Part shown: in pieces, positions 1-8,385 of the stretch
How positions within the stretch are numbered: the first letter of the stretch is position 1
Layout of the letters: each line of letters opens with the position of its first letter
From: Pseudomonas entomophila
GTDB taxonomy: Bacteria > Pseudomonadota > Gammaproteobacteria > Pseudomonadales > Pseudomonadaceae
DNA: 64,000 nucleotides
Reading direction: 5' to 3'
Assembly (NCBI RefSeq): GCF_023277925.1
Contig: NZ_CP063832.1
Location: forward strand, 1,116,001-1,180,000
Made by a program: the position numbers and the translations under genes
The notes under the pieces: model-generated
Database searches by the model: none
What the model saw: the letters and a program-made list of their open reading frames with translations, nothing else
What the model was told of the DNA's origin: nothing

Positions 1-1
1 G

Positions 2-427
2 TCGGGGCTTTTACAGATCGCTGGTGGTGTTGCCGTTTGTAAGTACTCCGCAGGCCTCATGTGCGGCACGGCGGGCCTTGCGCTTGTTCAACATGGATTG
101 AATAACGTTTATGAGAATGGGCGTAATATTATTCAAGGGGGAAATGATGTCGTAGGGCCGCTTCGCAGAGGCTATCAAGAGATCGCCAAGTCGCTTGGCG
201 GTAAAGCATCGCATGGAAATATTGCATACGGACTTGGTGATCTGCTGCTATCGGGTTATTCGCTTGGTCGATTTGTCGTGTTACCTACCGCCAGACGTCT
301 ATTTAGATATATCGATTCAGATAAGACTCGGGCTCATGTAGCGATGGGGGCAGGGCCATTGACGTTTGAACTAGGGGTCAATGTGCTGACGGGTGACCTG
401 ATTTGGGTCGAGTGGAATAAGGAATGA
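2..427 (+). CDS. DUF4225 domain-containing protein, C-terminal part
   Basis: The frame is open from the left edge, so the N-terminus lies outside the window. The visible 141 residues have the glycine-rich, mildly hydrophobic pattern of DUF4225 proteins: a GLLQIAGG segment near the edge, then CGTAGLALVQHGLNNVYENG and a C-terminal FELGVNVLTGDLIWVEWN. No catalytic motif is evident. From general knowledge, DUF4225 occurs in Pseudomonas proteins linked to polymorphic toxin or type VI effector contexts, but its activity is not something I can name. The stop overlaps the start of the next small membrane protein (ATGA), which fits an effector/immunity arrangement; that role is inference. Base composition is clearly more AT-rich than the rest of the window, suggesting acquired DNA. 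Confidence 0.7.
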   Translation, partial: SGLLQIAGGVAVCKYSAGLMCGTAGLALVQHGLNNVYENGRNIIQGGNDVVGPLRRGYQEIAKSLGGKASHGNIAYGLGDLLLSGYSLGRFVVLPTARRLFRYIDSDKTRAHVAMGAGPLTFELGVNVLTGDLIWVEWNKE

Positions 428-717
428 TTGTTCCGTTTTTCGGGCTTTGTGTGGCGATAGGAATCGTGGTGGCCTACGTTATGAAGTTAAAGCTCTCTGG
501 CCGACGGCTGAGTTCGTGGATGTTCTGGGGGTGCGTTGGATATAATGTATTCTTTGTTAGCTATTATCTGAGAATTGTTCAGTCCTCCTATTTTCTTTTC
601 ATAGGTTATCGACCTGACTGGTTGGAAGGTAATGCTGTGGTTGGTTGGTTATGTGTTTTGGGTATGGTTTTGCATAGTTATGCTGTGCCTGTGCAAAGAC
701 AGAGCTCTAGACGCTAA
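424..717 (+). CDS. small membrane protein, possible immunity partner of the DUF4225 protein
   Basis: A 97-residue protein with about three hydrophobic segments (roughly residues 3-22, 33-52 and 70-90) and a basic C-terminal tail, so it is probably an inner-membrane protein. I do not recognise a named family. Its ATG overlaps the TGA of the DUF4225 gene, indicating translational coupling. The AT-rich composition matches that of the upstream gene and not that of the downstream lexA2 cassette. Small membrane proteins directly after effector-like genes are often immunity proteins for membrane- or periplasm-acting toxins; here that is inferred only from position, size and coupling. Confidence 0.55.
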   Translation: MIVPFFGLCVAIGIVVAYVMKLKLSGRRLSSWMFWGCVGYNVFFVSYYLRIVQSSYFLFIGYRPDWLEGNAVVGWLCVLGMVLHSYAVPVQRQSSRR

Positions 718-842
718 GGGTGAGGTCCAGTCAAGGGGTGGGGTATCTGATCAAGTGAAGGCAGTGCTTTTTTGTCTGCTCGGCGCTTACGCAGCAGTGC
801 CACTGGCCGACGAAGGGCGCTGGCCAGCATCTCGCAAAAAGA

Positions 843-854
843 GTACAAATGTGC
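843..854 (+). promoter_or_regulatory. LexA2 operator overlapping the lexA2 promoter
   Basis: The sequence GTAC-AAAT-GTGC matches the GTAC-N4-GTGC motif described for the second LexA of P. putida, which differs from the classical CTGT-N8-ACAG SOS box. It overlaps a TACAAA hexamer (844-849) that could be the -10, and ends three bases before the preferred start codon of lexA2. This arrangement predicts tight autorepression of the whole lexA2-imuA-imuB-dnaE2 cassette and its release on DNA damage. Confidence 0.85.
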
Positions 855-857
855 TCC

Positions 858-1466
858 ATGGACAATCTGACCCCCAAACGCCGCGCCATCCTCGCTTTCA
901 TCCGTGAGCGCATCACCGACCAGGCCCAGCCCCCCTCGCTGGCCGACATCGCCGAGCGCTTCGGTTTCGCCTCGCGCAGCGTGGCGCGCAAGCACATCAC
1001 CGCCCTGTGCCAGGCCGGCTACATCGATGTCACGCCCAACCAGGCGCGGGGCATTCGCCTGGCCGAACCGCTGCGCCGGCCCGAAATACTCGAACTGCCG
1101 GTGCTGGGCCAGGTGGCCGCCGGTGCCCCCATCGGCCCCGACCTCGACATTCACGAGCAACTGCTGCTCGACCCCAGCCTGTTCCGGCGTACTCCCGACT
1201 ATCTACTCAAGGTGCGTGGCGACTCGATGGTCGACGACGGCATCTTCGACGGCGACCTGGTCGGCATCCGCCAACAGGGCGATGCCCGTGACGGGCAGAT
1301 CGTCGTCGCCCGGCTCGACGGCGAGGTCACCATCAAGCGCCTGCAGCGCACCTGCGAGGGCTACCGCCTGTTGCCGCGTAACCCGCACTACCAGCCCATC
1401 GACGTGGGCCCGGAACGCGACTTCTTCATCGAAGGCGTGTTCTGCGGCCTGCTGAGGCGCGACTGA
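858..1466 (+). CDS. lexA2: LexA2, SOS repressor of the mutagenesis cassette
   Basis: A 202-residue LexA. The N-terminal winged-helix domain spans about residues 1-70 (PSLADIAERFGFASRSVARK is the recognition region), followed by the peptidase S24 domain. The self-cleavage bond is Ala88-Gly89 in VAAGAPIG; the nucleophile is Ser123 in GDSMVDDG and the general base is Lys160 in VTIKRL, each offset by four from E. coli LexA. I chose the second in-frame ATG because the first, at 849, lies inside the LexA2 operator and probably upstream of the transcript start. It should bind the GTAC-N4-GTGC operator just upstream and be cleaved with RecA after DNA damage. Its stop overlaps the imuA start by one base. 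Confidence 0.93.
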   Translation: MDNLTPKRRAILAFIRERITDQAQPPSLADIAERFGFASRSVARKHITALCQAGYIDVTPNQARGIRLAEPLRRPEILELPVLGQVAAGAPIGPDLDIHEQLLLDPSLFRRTPDYLLKVRGDSMVDDGIFDGDLVGIRQQGDARDGQIVVARLDGEVTIKRLQRTCEGYRLLPRNPHYQPIDVGPERDFFIEGVFCGLLRRD

Positions 1467-2086
1467 TGGGCGCGGTGGTCGAGCTCGACCGCCTGCTCGA
1501 CCAGCGCAAGGTCTGGCGTGGTCGGCAAGCGCAGGCCCGCCCGCTTGGCCTGCAACCCACCGGGCACCCCGTGCTGGACGCTCGGCTGCCCGAAGGCGGC
1601 TGGCCCTCGGCGGCGCTGAGCGAACTGTTGCTGGCCAGCCCGGGGTGTGGCGAGCTGCAACTGCTCTGGCCGACGCTGGCACGCCTGACCGGCGTCGGCG
1701 AGCGGGTGGTGCTGGTGGCGCCACCGTTCATCCCCTTCGCGCCGGCCTGGCAGGCGGCGGGGGTGGACCTGCGCTGGCTGGCCCAGGTCGACGCCACGGC
1801 GGTCGACGCCTTGTGGGCGGCCGAGCAGTGCCTGCGCTCGGGCAGTTGCGCGGCCGTGCTGTGCTGGCCGGCGCGCGCCGACGACCGCGCGCTGCGGCGC
1901 CTGCAGGTGGCGGCGGAAACCGGCGAGGCCCTGGCTTTTGCCTGCCGCACGCAACAGGCCGCGCTCAACCCGTCGCCCGCCGCCCTGCGCATCGCCATCG
2001 ACACCCGCCCGGCGCAGTGGCGGGTGCTCAAGTGCCGTGGCGGCCTGCCGCCCGCCGCACCCATCGCCTGCCCAGGGCGGGGCTGA
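1466..2086 (+). CDS. imuA: ImuA, translesion synthesis accessory protein
   Basis: A 206-residue ImuA (SulA/RecA-like) protein. It shows the family's N-terminal pattern TGHPVLDARLPEGGWP, then LSELLLASPGCGELQLLWP, a RecA-like core without a proper Walker A, and a C-terminal basic GRG tail. ImuA works with ImuB and the error-prone polymerase DnaE2 in damage-induced mutagenesis, and is thought to bridge the complex to RecA. The gene starts in the lexA2 stop codon (TGATG) and is followed six bases later by imuB, so the four genes form one SOS-controlled transcription unit. Confidence 0.9.
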   Translation: MGAVVELDRLLDQRKVWRGRQAQARPLGLQPTGHPVLDARLPEGGWPSAALSELLLASPGCGELQLLWPTLARLTGVGERVVLVAPPFIPFAPAWQAAGVDLRWLAQVDATAVDALWAAEQCLRSGSCAAVLCWPARADDRALRRLQVAAETGEALAFACRTQQAALNPSPAALRIAIDTRPAQWRVLKCRGGLPPAAPIACPGRG

Positions 2087-2092
2087 TGCATC

Positions 2093-3511
2093 ATGCTCTG
2101 GGCCTGCATCCTGCTGCCGCAGCTGGCGCTGGACACTGTCCTGCGCGAGCGTGACGACCCCGACACACCGCTGGTCTTGATCGACGGGCCGGCCCAGCGC
2201 CGCGTGCTGCGTGCGGTCAACCCGGCCGCCAGCCAGCTGGGCCTGCGTGCCGGGCAGACCCTGACCGCCGCCCGCGCCCTGGCCGATGGTTTCACTTGCG
2301 TCGAGGTCGAACCGGCACGTATCGAGCAGCTGCAGCAGTTGCTGGCCGCCTGGGCCTATCGCTTCAGCGCCCAGGTCAGCCTGCATTACCCTCGCGCACT
2401 GTTGCTGGAAGTAGGCTCGAGCTTGCAGTTGTTCGGGCCCTGGCCGCTGTTCGAGGCGCAGTTGCGCCAGGAGCTGGCCGCCTTGGGGCTGCGTCAGCGC
2501 ATCGTGCTGGCCAGCAATCCAGTGGCCGCGCGCATGCTCGCCAACGTTCATGACGGTCTAGCCGTGGCCAGCCCTGATGAAACCCGCGCCGCTGTGTCGA
2601 ACCTGCCCATCGATCGTGCCGGCCTGCCGTCCGAGGCCAGCACCGCCCTGGCGCGCATGGGCCTGCGGCGGCTGGGGGAGGTGCTCGCGCTGCCGCGCGA
2701 AGCGCTGGCCAGGCGCTTCAGCGGCCAAGTGCAGGTGCACCTGGACCAGTTGCTCGGCCTGCGCACACTGGGGCTGGGCTTCTACCAGCCGCCCGACCGT
2801 TTCGAGGCGCGGCTGGAGCTGAACTTCGATGTCGAATCACACCAGGCGCTGCTGTTCCCCCTGCGCCGCCTGGTCACCGACCTGGCCGCCTTCCTGGCCG
2901 GGCGGGATTGCGGCGTGCAGCGTTTCGAGCTGCACCTGGAGCACGCCGAAGGCCCGGACACGCGGCTCATGGTCGGCCTGCTGGCCGCCGAGCGCGACGC
3001 GGCGATGCTCTTCGAACTGGTCCGGGGGCGGCTGGAGCCGCTGCGCATCCCGGCCCCTGTGCGCAACCTGCGCCTGGTCGCCGCGGACCTGCCGGCTTTC
3101 GTGCCCCAGCATCGGGCCTTGTTCGACCAACGTGCCCAACAGGCCCAGCCCTGGGAGCAGTTGCGCGAACGGTTACGGGCGCGGCTGGGCGACGAAGCGG
3201 TCAAGGGCCTGCGCGCCGAGGCCGATCATCGCCCCGAATGCGCCTGGCGAGGAACCTGGCAGGAGGGCGCGGGCCGACTGGTCGTCGCCCCGGGCAGCCG
3301 CCCTGGTTGGTTACTACCGGAGCCACGGGCCTTGCCCGATATGGGTTTGCGCCTGTTAAGCCAGGCCGAGCGCATCGAGTCTGGCTGGTGGGATGGCGGC
3401 GACGTGCGCCGTGACTACTATCGCATCGAGACCCGCGACGGCCTGCGCGGCTGGGCCTACCGCGACCTGGCCCAGCCCGGGCCACTGTGGTTGCAGGGCT
3501 GGTTCGCATGA
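2093..3511 (+). CDS. imuB: ImuB, Y-family polymerase-like mutasome subunit
   Basis: A 472-residue DinB/UmuC-like protein. In this family the catalytic acidic residues of true Y-family polymerases are missing and the protein acts as an adaptor joining DnaE2 to the beta clamp. Visible elements are the N-terminal palm ([12 protein letters not shown], and [21 protein letters not shown] segment), a thumb helix-hairpin-helix region around residues 180-230, and a little-finger domain from about 240. The C-terminal tail ([16 protein letters not shown] then [10 protein letters not shown]) is typical of ImuB. The stop overlaps the dnaE2 ATG (ATGA), so the two are translationally coupled. Confidence 0.92.
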   Translation: MLWACILLPQLALDTVLRERDDPDTPLVLIDGPAQRRVLRAVNPAASQLGLRAGQTLTAARALADGFTCVEVEPARIEQLQQLLAAWAYRFSAQVSLHYPRALLLEVGSSLQLFGPWPLFEAQLRQELAALGLRQRIVLASNPVAARMLANVHDGLAVASPDETRAAVSNLPIDRAGLPSEASTALARMGLRRLGEVLALPREALARRFSGQVQVHLDQLLGLRTLGLGFYQPPDRFEARLELNFDVESHQALLFPLRRLVTDLAAFLAGRDCGVQRFELHLEHAEGPDTRLMVGLLAAERDAAMLFELVRGRLEPLRIPAPVRNLRLVAADLPAFVPQHRALFDQRAQQAQPWEQLRERLRARLGDEAVKGLRAEADHRPECAWRGTWQEGAGRLVVAPGSRPGWLLPEPRALPDMGLRLLSQAERIESGWWDGGDVRRDYYRIETRDGLRGWAYRDLAQPGPLWLQGWFA

Positions 3512-6500
3512 ACACGCCAGGCTATGCCGAGCTGCACTGCCTATCGAATTTCAGTTTCCAGCGCGGCGCCTCCAGCGCCGATGAACTGTTCCGACGGGCC
3601 CGTGAGCAGGGCTACCAAGCCCTGGCGATCACCGACGAGTGCACCCTGGCCGGCATCGTCCGGGCCTGGCAGGCCGCCAAGACGCATGGGGTGCGGCTGA
3701 TCATCGGCAGTGAGGTGCAGCTGCATCAGGGCCCCAAGCTGGTGCTGCTGGTGCAGGACCTGCGCGGCTACCAGAACCTGTGCGCCCTGATCACCCGCGC
3801 CCGGCGCCGGGCACGCAAGGGCAGTTACCAGTTGCTCGGCGAGGATCTCGCCGCCCATCACCAGGGCCTGCTGGCGTTGTGGGTCGCCGCCCCTGGTGAC
3901 GCAGGGGAAACCGGGGCATGGTTGCGCACGCTGTTTGGCGAGCGCCTGTGGTTGGCCGCGCACCTGCACCGTGGTGCCGACGACCCGGCCCGGCTGGCGG
4001 GGCTGCAGGCGCAGGGCCTGCGTTTCGACGTGCCGCTGGTGGCCTGCGGCGACGTGCACATGCATGCCCGTGGCCGCCGCGCCCTGCAGGATTGCATGAC
4101 CGCCATCCGTGCCCATTGCACCGTGGCCGAGGCGGGTGGCTTGCTGTTCGCCAACGGTGAGCGCCACCTGCGCCCGCTCGCCCAGTTACGGGAGTTGTAC
4201 CCCGCGCCATTGCTGGATGAGACGCTGAATGTCGCTCGACTGTGCACCTTCGATCTCTCACAACTGAAGTACCAGTACCCCCGCGAGCTGGTGCCAGAAG
4301 GGCACAGCCCCGCCAGCTGGCTGAGGACGCTGTGCGAGCAAGGCCTGCCCGGGCGCTGGCCCGACGGCCCGAGCGACAAGGTGCGCGCGGTGCTGGACAA
4401 GGAGCTGACGCTGATCGAGGAACTGGGCTACGAAAGCTACTTCCTCACCGTCCACGACATCGTCGCGTTCGCCCGCCGCCAGCGCATCCTGTGCCAGGGG
4501 CGGGGGTCGGCGGCCAACTCGGTGGTGTGCTTCGTACTGGGCATCACCGAGCTCGACCCCATGGTGCACCGCCTGCTGTTCGAACGCTTCCTGTCCCGCG
4601 AACGCAACGAACCGCCGGACATCGACGTGGACTTCGAGCACGAGCGCCGCGAAGAAGTGATCCAGTACGTGTTCAGCCGCTATGGCCGGCACCGGGCCGC
4701 GCTCACCGCCGTGGTCAGCAGCTACCACGCCGCCGGCGCGGTGCGCGACGTGGCACGGGCGCTGGGGCTGCCAGCCGACCAGGTGGACGCCCTGGCCAAG
4801 TGCTGTGGGCGCTGGAGCGACCGTATCCCCGACCATGAACGCCTGGCCGAGGCCGGCTTCGATGGGCAGAGCCCATCGTTGCGGCGCATCCTGGTGCTGG
4901 CCGGCGAGCTGATCGGTTTCCCCCGGCACCTGTCGCAGCACCCCGGTGGCTTCGTCATCAGCGAGCAGCCCCTCGACCAGTTGGTACCGGTGGAGAACGC
5001 AACGATGGAGGCGCGCACGGTGATCCAGTGGGACAAGGACGACCTGGACATGGTCGGCCTGCTCAAGGTCGACGTGCTTGCCCTTGGTATGCTCAGTGCC
5101 CTGCGTCGCTGTTTCGACCTGCTGTACCGGCATCGGGGGCTTGAGCTCACGCTCGCCACGATCCCATCGGCCGATCCGGCCACCTACGCGATGATTGGCC
5201 GCGCCGAGACCATGGGGGTGTTCCAGATCGAGTCGCGGGCGCAGATGGCCATGCTGCCCAGGTTGCGCCCGGAGAACTTCTACGACCTGGTGATCGAGGT
5301 GGCGATCGTACGCCCGGGGCCGATCCAGGGCGACATGGTCCACCCGTATTTACGTCGTCGCCTCAAGCAGGAACCGGTAACCTACCCGTCGGAAAAGCTC
5401 CGCGAGGTGTTCCAGCGCACCTTGGGTGTGCCGCTGTTCCAGGAGCAGGTGATGGAACTGGCCATGGTAGCCGCCGACTACACCCCCGGTGAGGCCGACC
5501 AACTGCGCCGCAGCATGGCCGCCTGGAAACGCCATGGTGGTCTTGAACCGCATCGGCAACGGCTGGTTTCGGGCATGCTGCGCAACGGTTATGAGCTGGC
5601 GTTTGCCGAGCGCATCTTCGAGCAGATCAAAGGCTTCGGCAGCTACGGTTTTCCCGAGTCCCACGCCGCCAGCTTCGCCCTGCTGTGCTATGCCAGCAGT
5701 TGGCTGAAATGCCATCAGCCGGCGATCTTCACCTGCGCGCTGGTCAACAGCTGGCCCATGGGCTTCTACAGCCCCGACCAGCTGTTGCAGGAAGCGCGTC
5801 GGCAGGGCATCGAGGTGCGCCCGGTGGATGTGTTGCACAGTGCCTGGGACTGCACCCTGGAGCCGGTGGGCGAGGGCGACCTGGCCATCCGCCTGGGGTT
5901 GCGCCAGGTACGGGGCTTCAGCGAGACGGATGGCCAGCGCCTGGAGCAGGCGCGGGCGCAGCGGCCCTGGCGCGATGTCGAGGACCTGTGCCTGCGCGCC
6001 GGGCTCGACAGCCGCGCCCGTGGCCGCCTGGCCGATGCCGGGGCGCTGCGGGCGCTGGCCGGCAACCGTCACCAGGCGCGCTGGCAGGTGGCGGCGGTGC
6101 AAGCGCAGCTGCCGTTGTTCGCCCAGGCCGAGCCGGCCCCGGAGCCGGCGGTGACGTTGCCGGCACCTAGCGCGGCGCAGGACCTGCATGCCGACTACGA
6201 CACCCTGGGCACCACCCTCGGCCCCCACCCGTTGACCCTGCTGCGTTCGCGCCTGCGGGCACTGGGCTGTCGCAGCTCAGGGGAACTGGCGGTTGTCGAG
6301 GACGGCGACAACATCGCCGTGGCCGGGCTGGTGGTCGGGCGCCAGCGGCCGCAGACGGCCAGTGGCGTGACCTTCGTCACCCTCGAGGATGAGCACGGCA
6401 TGGTGAACGTGGTGGTCTGGCGCGACCTGGCCGAGCGCCAGCGGCGGGCGTTGGTGGGGGCACGCTTGCTCAAGGTCAGCGGGCGGCTGGAGCAGGAAAG

Positions 6501-6588
6501 TGGCGTGCGCCACCTGATTGCCCGACGGCTGGAGGATATCAGCCCGTTGCTGCAGGGGCTGGAGGTGCGCAGCCGCGATTTTCACTGA
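3508..6588 (+). CDS. dnaE2: DnaE2, error-prone DNA polymerase III alpha
   Basis: A 1026-residue C-family polymerase. An N-terminal PHP domain ([35 protein letters not shown]) is followed by the polymerase core with [13 protein letters not shown] and [16 protein letters not shown], which carries the catalytic Asp pair, then [14 protein letters not shown] and an OB-fold near the C-terminus ([20 protein letters not shown]). This is the replicative-like polymerase that carries out damage-induced mutagenesis with ImuA and ImuB. The ATG overlapping the imuB stop is preferred over a GTG seven codons upstream. No terminator is obvious in the 88 bases before the next gene. Confidence 0.95.
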   Translation: MNTPGYAELHCLSNFSFQRGASSADELFRRAREQGYQALAITDECTLAGIVRAWQAAKTHGVRLIIGSEVQLHQGPKLVLLVQDLRGYQNLCALITRARRRARKGSYQLLGEDLAAHHQGLLALWVAAPGDAGETGAWLRTLFGERLWLAAHLHRGADDPARLAGLQAQGLRFDVPLVACGDVHMHARGRRALQDCMTAIRAHCTVAEAGGLLFANGERHLRPLAQLRELYPAPLLDETLNVARLCTFDLSQLKYQYPRELVPEGHSPASWLRTLCEQGLPGRWPDGPSDKVRAVLDKELTLIEELGYESYFLTVHDIVAFARRQRILCQGRGSAANSVVCFVLGITELDPMVHRLLFERFLSRERNEPPDIDVDFEHERREEVIQYVFSRYGRHRAALTAVVSSYHAAGAVRDVARALGLPADQVDALAKCCGRWSDRIPDHERLAEAGFDGQSPSLRRILVLAGELIGFPRHLSQHPGGFVISEQPLDQLVPVENATMEARTVIQWDKDDLDMVGLLKVDVLALGMLSALRRCFDLLYRHRGLELTLATIPSADPATYAMIGRAETMGVFQIESRAQMAMLPRLRPENFYDLVIEVAIVRPGPIQGDMVHPYLRRRLKQEPVTYPSEKLREVFQRTLGVPLFQEQVMELAMVAADYTPGEADQLRRSMAAWKRHGGLEPHRQRLVSGMLRNGYELAFAERIFEQIKGFGSYGFPESHAASFALLCYASSWLKCHQPAIFTCALVNSWPMGFYSPDQLLQEARRQGIEVRPVDVLHSAWDCTLEPVGEGDLAIRLGLRQVRGFSETDGQRLEQARAQRPWRDVEDLCLRAGLDSRARGRLADAGALRALAGNRHQARWQVAAVQAQLPLFAQAEPAPEPAVTLPAPSAAQDLHADYDTLGTTLGPHPLTLLRSRLRALGCRSSGELAVVEDGDNIAVAGLVVGRQRPQTASGVTFVTLEDEHGMVNVVVWRDLAERQRRALVGARLLKVSGRLEQESGVRHLIARRLEDISPLLQGLEVRSRDFH

Positions 6589-6676
6589 GCCCGACGGGGC
6601 GAGGCGACAGGCTTCCCCCAGTTTTCCCCAACTCTGGGCTATAACCTGTAGATGGTGCCCAGCCGCGGAGCCCGCC

Positions 6677-8125
6677 ATGGACCTCGCCCCTCGTCCCGAC
6701 ACACTGATTCCCGCCACCGAGGCCAGCGCGGCGCGGCGGCCGTTCGACCTGTTGCGCTGGTACGCCTGGGTCAGCCTGGCGTTCATCGTTTCAGTGGCCG
6801 TTGGGCTGGGGCTGATCTCCAGCCGCTACATCATCGACGAGAGCGTCGAGCGTGACGCGCTGCTCACTGCCCAGTTCATCACCTCCATCGCCGATGCCGA
6901 AGTGCGCCACGTGTCGATCCCCAATGTGCGCACCATGGGCGAGCTGCTCGACCCACGCCTCGACCCGACATTGCCGGACGTCGACCCCGAGGCCCGGCGC
7001 AAAGCCAGGGGTGAGTTCCTCGACCATATCGCCCACCTGCCGGACATGCTCCTGGCCAATATCTACTCGCCTGACCGCACGGTGATCTGGTCGAGCAATC
7101 CAGCGCTGATCGGCAAGCTGATAAACGCCGACGACGACCTCGACCAGGCCTTCGAATACAAGATGCGCGTGTCGGCCAGCTATCACGACTTCGACCAGGT
7201 GCGTAGCGAGCAGAAGTTCATCACGCCGCCGGAGAAGCTGTTCATCGAGAACTACATCCCGCTGTTCGATGCCGACGGCGAGCAGGTCACGGCCATGGTG
7301 GAAATCTACAAGGAGCCCCACGATCTGATCGTGCGTATCGAGCATGGCCTGATACTGATCTGGCTGGCCATCAGCGTGGGGGCTGGCATGGTCTACATCG
7401 GGCTGTACGGCATCATGCGCCGGGCCGCGCGGATCATGGCGGTGCAACAGAAGCGGCTGATCGGTAATGAAACCTTCGTGGCGCTGGGCGAGGTATCGTC
7501 GGCGGTGGCCCATAGCCTGCGCAACCCGTTGGCGAGCATCCGCTCAAGCGCTGAACTGGCCCAGGCCTTCGACGAGGGGCCGGCGCAGCGGCACGTCAAC
7601 GACATCATCAACCAGGTCGACCGCATGTCGCAGTGGGTGCGGGAGCTGCTGCAGTCGCTACGCCCACTCAATGACGAAGCGGTACCGGTGGACCTGGGGC
7701 AGGTGTTGCAGGAAAGCGTCCAGGCCTTCGCCGCGCCCCTGAGCAGGGGGCGGGTACAGGTGCACTTGCCTGAACTGCCTGGCGTGCGCGTATTGGGACA
7801 GCCAGCGCTGCTTGTGCAGATCTTCAACAGCCTCATCGCCAATGCCCTGGAGTCGATGGGCCAGGGGGGCGACCTGCGTGTCGAAGTGATTCGGCGGGAT
7901 CGACGCAGCCTGACCTTGCGCCTTTCCGATACCGGCAAGGGGATGAGCGAACGGCAGCAGCGCATGGCCTTCCGACCGTTCTTTTCCACCAAGCAAGGTG
8001 GCCTGGGCGTGGGGCTGATGCTGGTGAAGCGGATCATGGAGCGTTTCGGGGGATCGGTACGCTTGAGCAGTTACCCCGGTTCCGGCACGAGGGTGTCGCT
8101 GAGTTTCAGGTTGGCTTCCGAGTGA
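6677..8125 (+). CDS. sensor histidine kinase, first of a paralogous pair
   Basis: A 482-residue inner-membrane kinase. TM1 lies at about residues 28-48, an extracytoplasmic sensor at 50-220 and TM2 at 223-246. The HisKA box follows with His279 in SSAVAHSLRNPLASIRSSAE, then an HATPase_c domain with an N box (IANALESMGQG), DTGKGMSE and GGLGVGLMLVKRI. It is strongly similar along its whole length to the next kinase (shared SVERDALLTAQFI and FIENYIPLFD segments), so the two arose by duplication. The signal is unknown. The natural partner is the NtrC-type regulator downstream. A TATAAC hexamer about 40 bases upstream may be its own sigma-70 -10. Confidence 0.88.
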   Translation: MDLAPRPDTLIPATEASAARRPFDLLRWYAWVSLAFIVSVAVGLGLISSRYIIDESVERDALLTAQFITSIADAEVRHVSIPNVRTMGELLDPRLDPTLPDVDPEARRKARGEFLDHIAHLPDMLLANIYSPDRTVIWSSNPALIGKLINADDDLDQAFEYKMRVSASYHDFDQVRSEQKFITPPEKLFIENYIPLFDADGEQVTAMVEIYKEPHDLIVRIEHGLILIWLAISVGAGMVYIGLYGIMRRAARIMAVQQKRLIGNETFVALGEVSSAVAHSLRNPLASIRSSAELAQAFDEGPAQRHVNDIINQVDRMSQWVRELLQSLRPLNDEAVPVDLGQVLQESVQAFAAPLSRGRVQVHLPELPGVRVLGQPALLVQIFNSLIANALESMGQGGDLRVEVIRRDRRSLTLRLSDTGKGMSERQQRMAFRPFFSTKQGGLGVGLMLVKRIMERFGGSVRLSSYPGSGTRVSLSFRLASE

Positions 8126-8132
8126 TGTAAAA

Positions 8133-8158
8133 CATGAATTATGTTTGTTAAATTCATG
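8133..8158. promoter_or_regulatory. palindrome, candidate enhancer site for the NtrC-type regulator
   Basis: CATGAATT-N10-AATTCATG is a perfect inverted repeat with 8-base arms, lying about 110 bases upstream of the -24 element of the sigma-54 promoter. Position and symmetry suit a dimeric enhancer-binding protein. That the regulator encoded downstream binds here is inference. The surrounding 170 bases (8126-8295) are unusually AT-rich for this genome, as expected for a regulatory region needing DNA bending. Confidence 0.6.
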
Positions 8159-8268
8159 ATTTTTAGTGATTTTATATTTTTCATTTATTTCCCGTATGTG
8201 GGGAATTTTTCTATAAATGAAATTAATAAATTAATGCAACTCTATGTTTTTTATACGAAAAGTATTTT

Positions 8269-8284
8269 TGGCTGATTTTTTGCT
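8269..8284 (+). promoter_or_regulatory. sigma-54 (-24/-12) promoter
   Basis: TGGCTGATTTTTTGCT has GG and GC dinucleotides with exactly the 10 intervening bases of the sigma-54 consensus TGGCACG-N4-TTGCW, including the T-rich spacer and TTGCT. It would initiate around 8295 and give about 90 bases of leader before the second kinase. The only sigma-54 activator encoded in this operon is the response regulator at its end, so positive autoregulation is likely. Confidence 0.75.
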
Positions 8285-8385
8285 GCGACCTATCAGTGAC
8301 CCCACGCGGCAGTGCCGCCAGGGGCACCATCGCCACCTCGTTGGAACGGGTGGCCCCAAACAGGCGTCCAGGCGGGAACGAAGCT

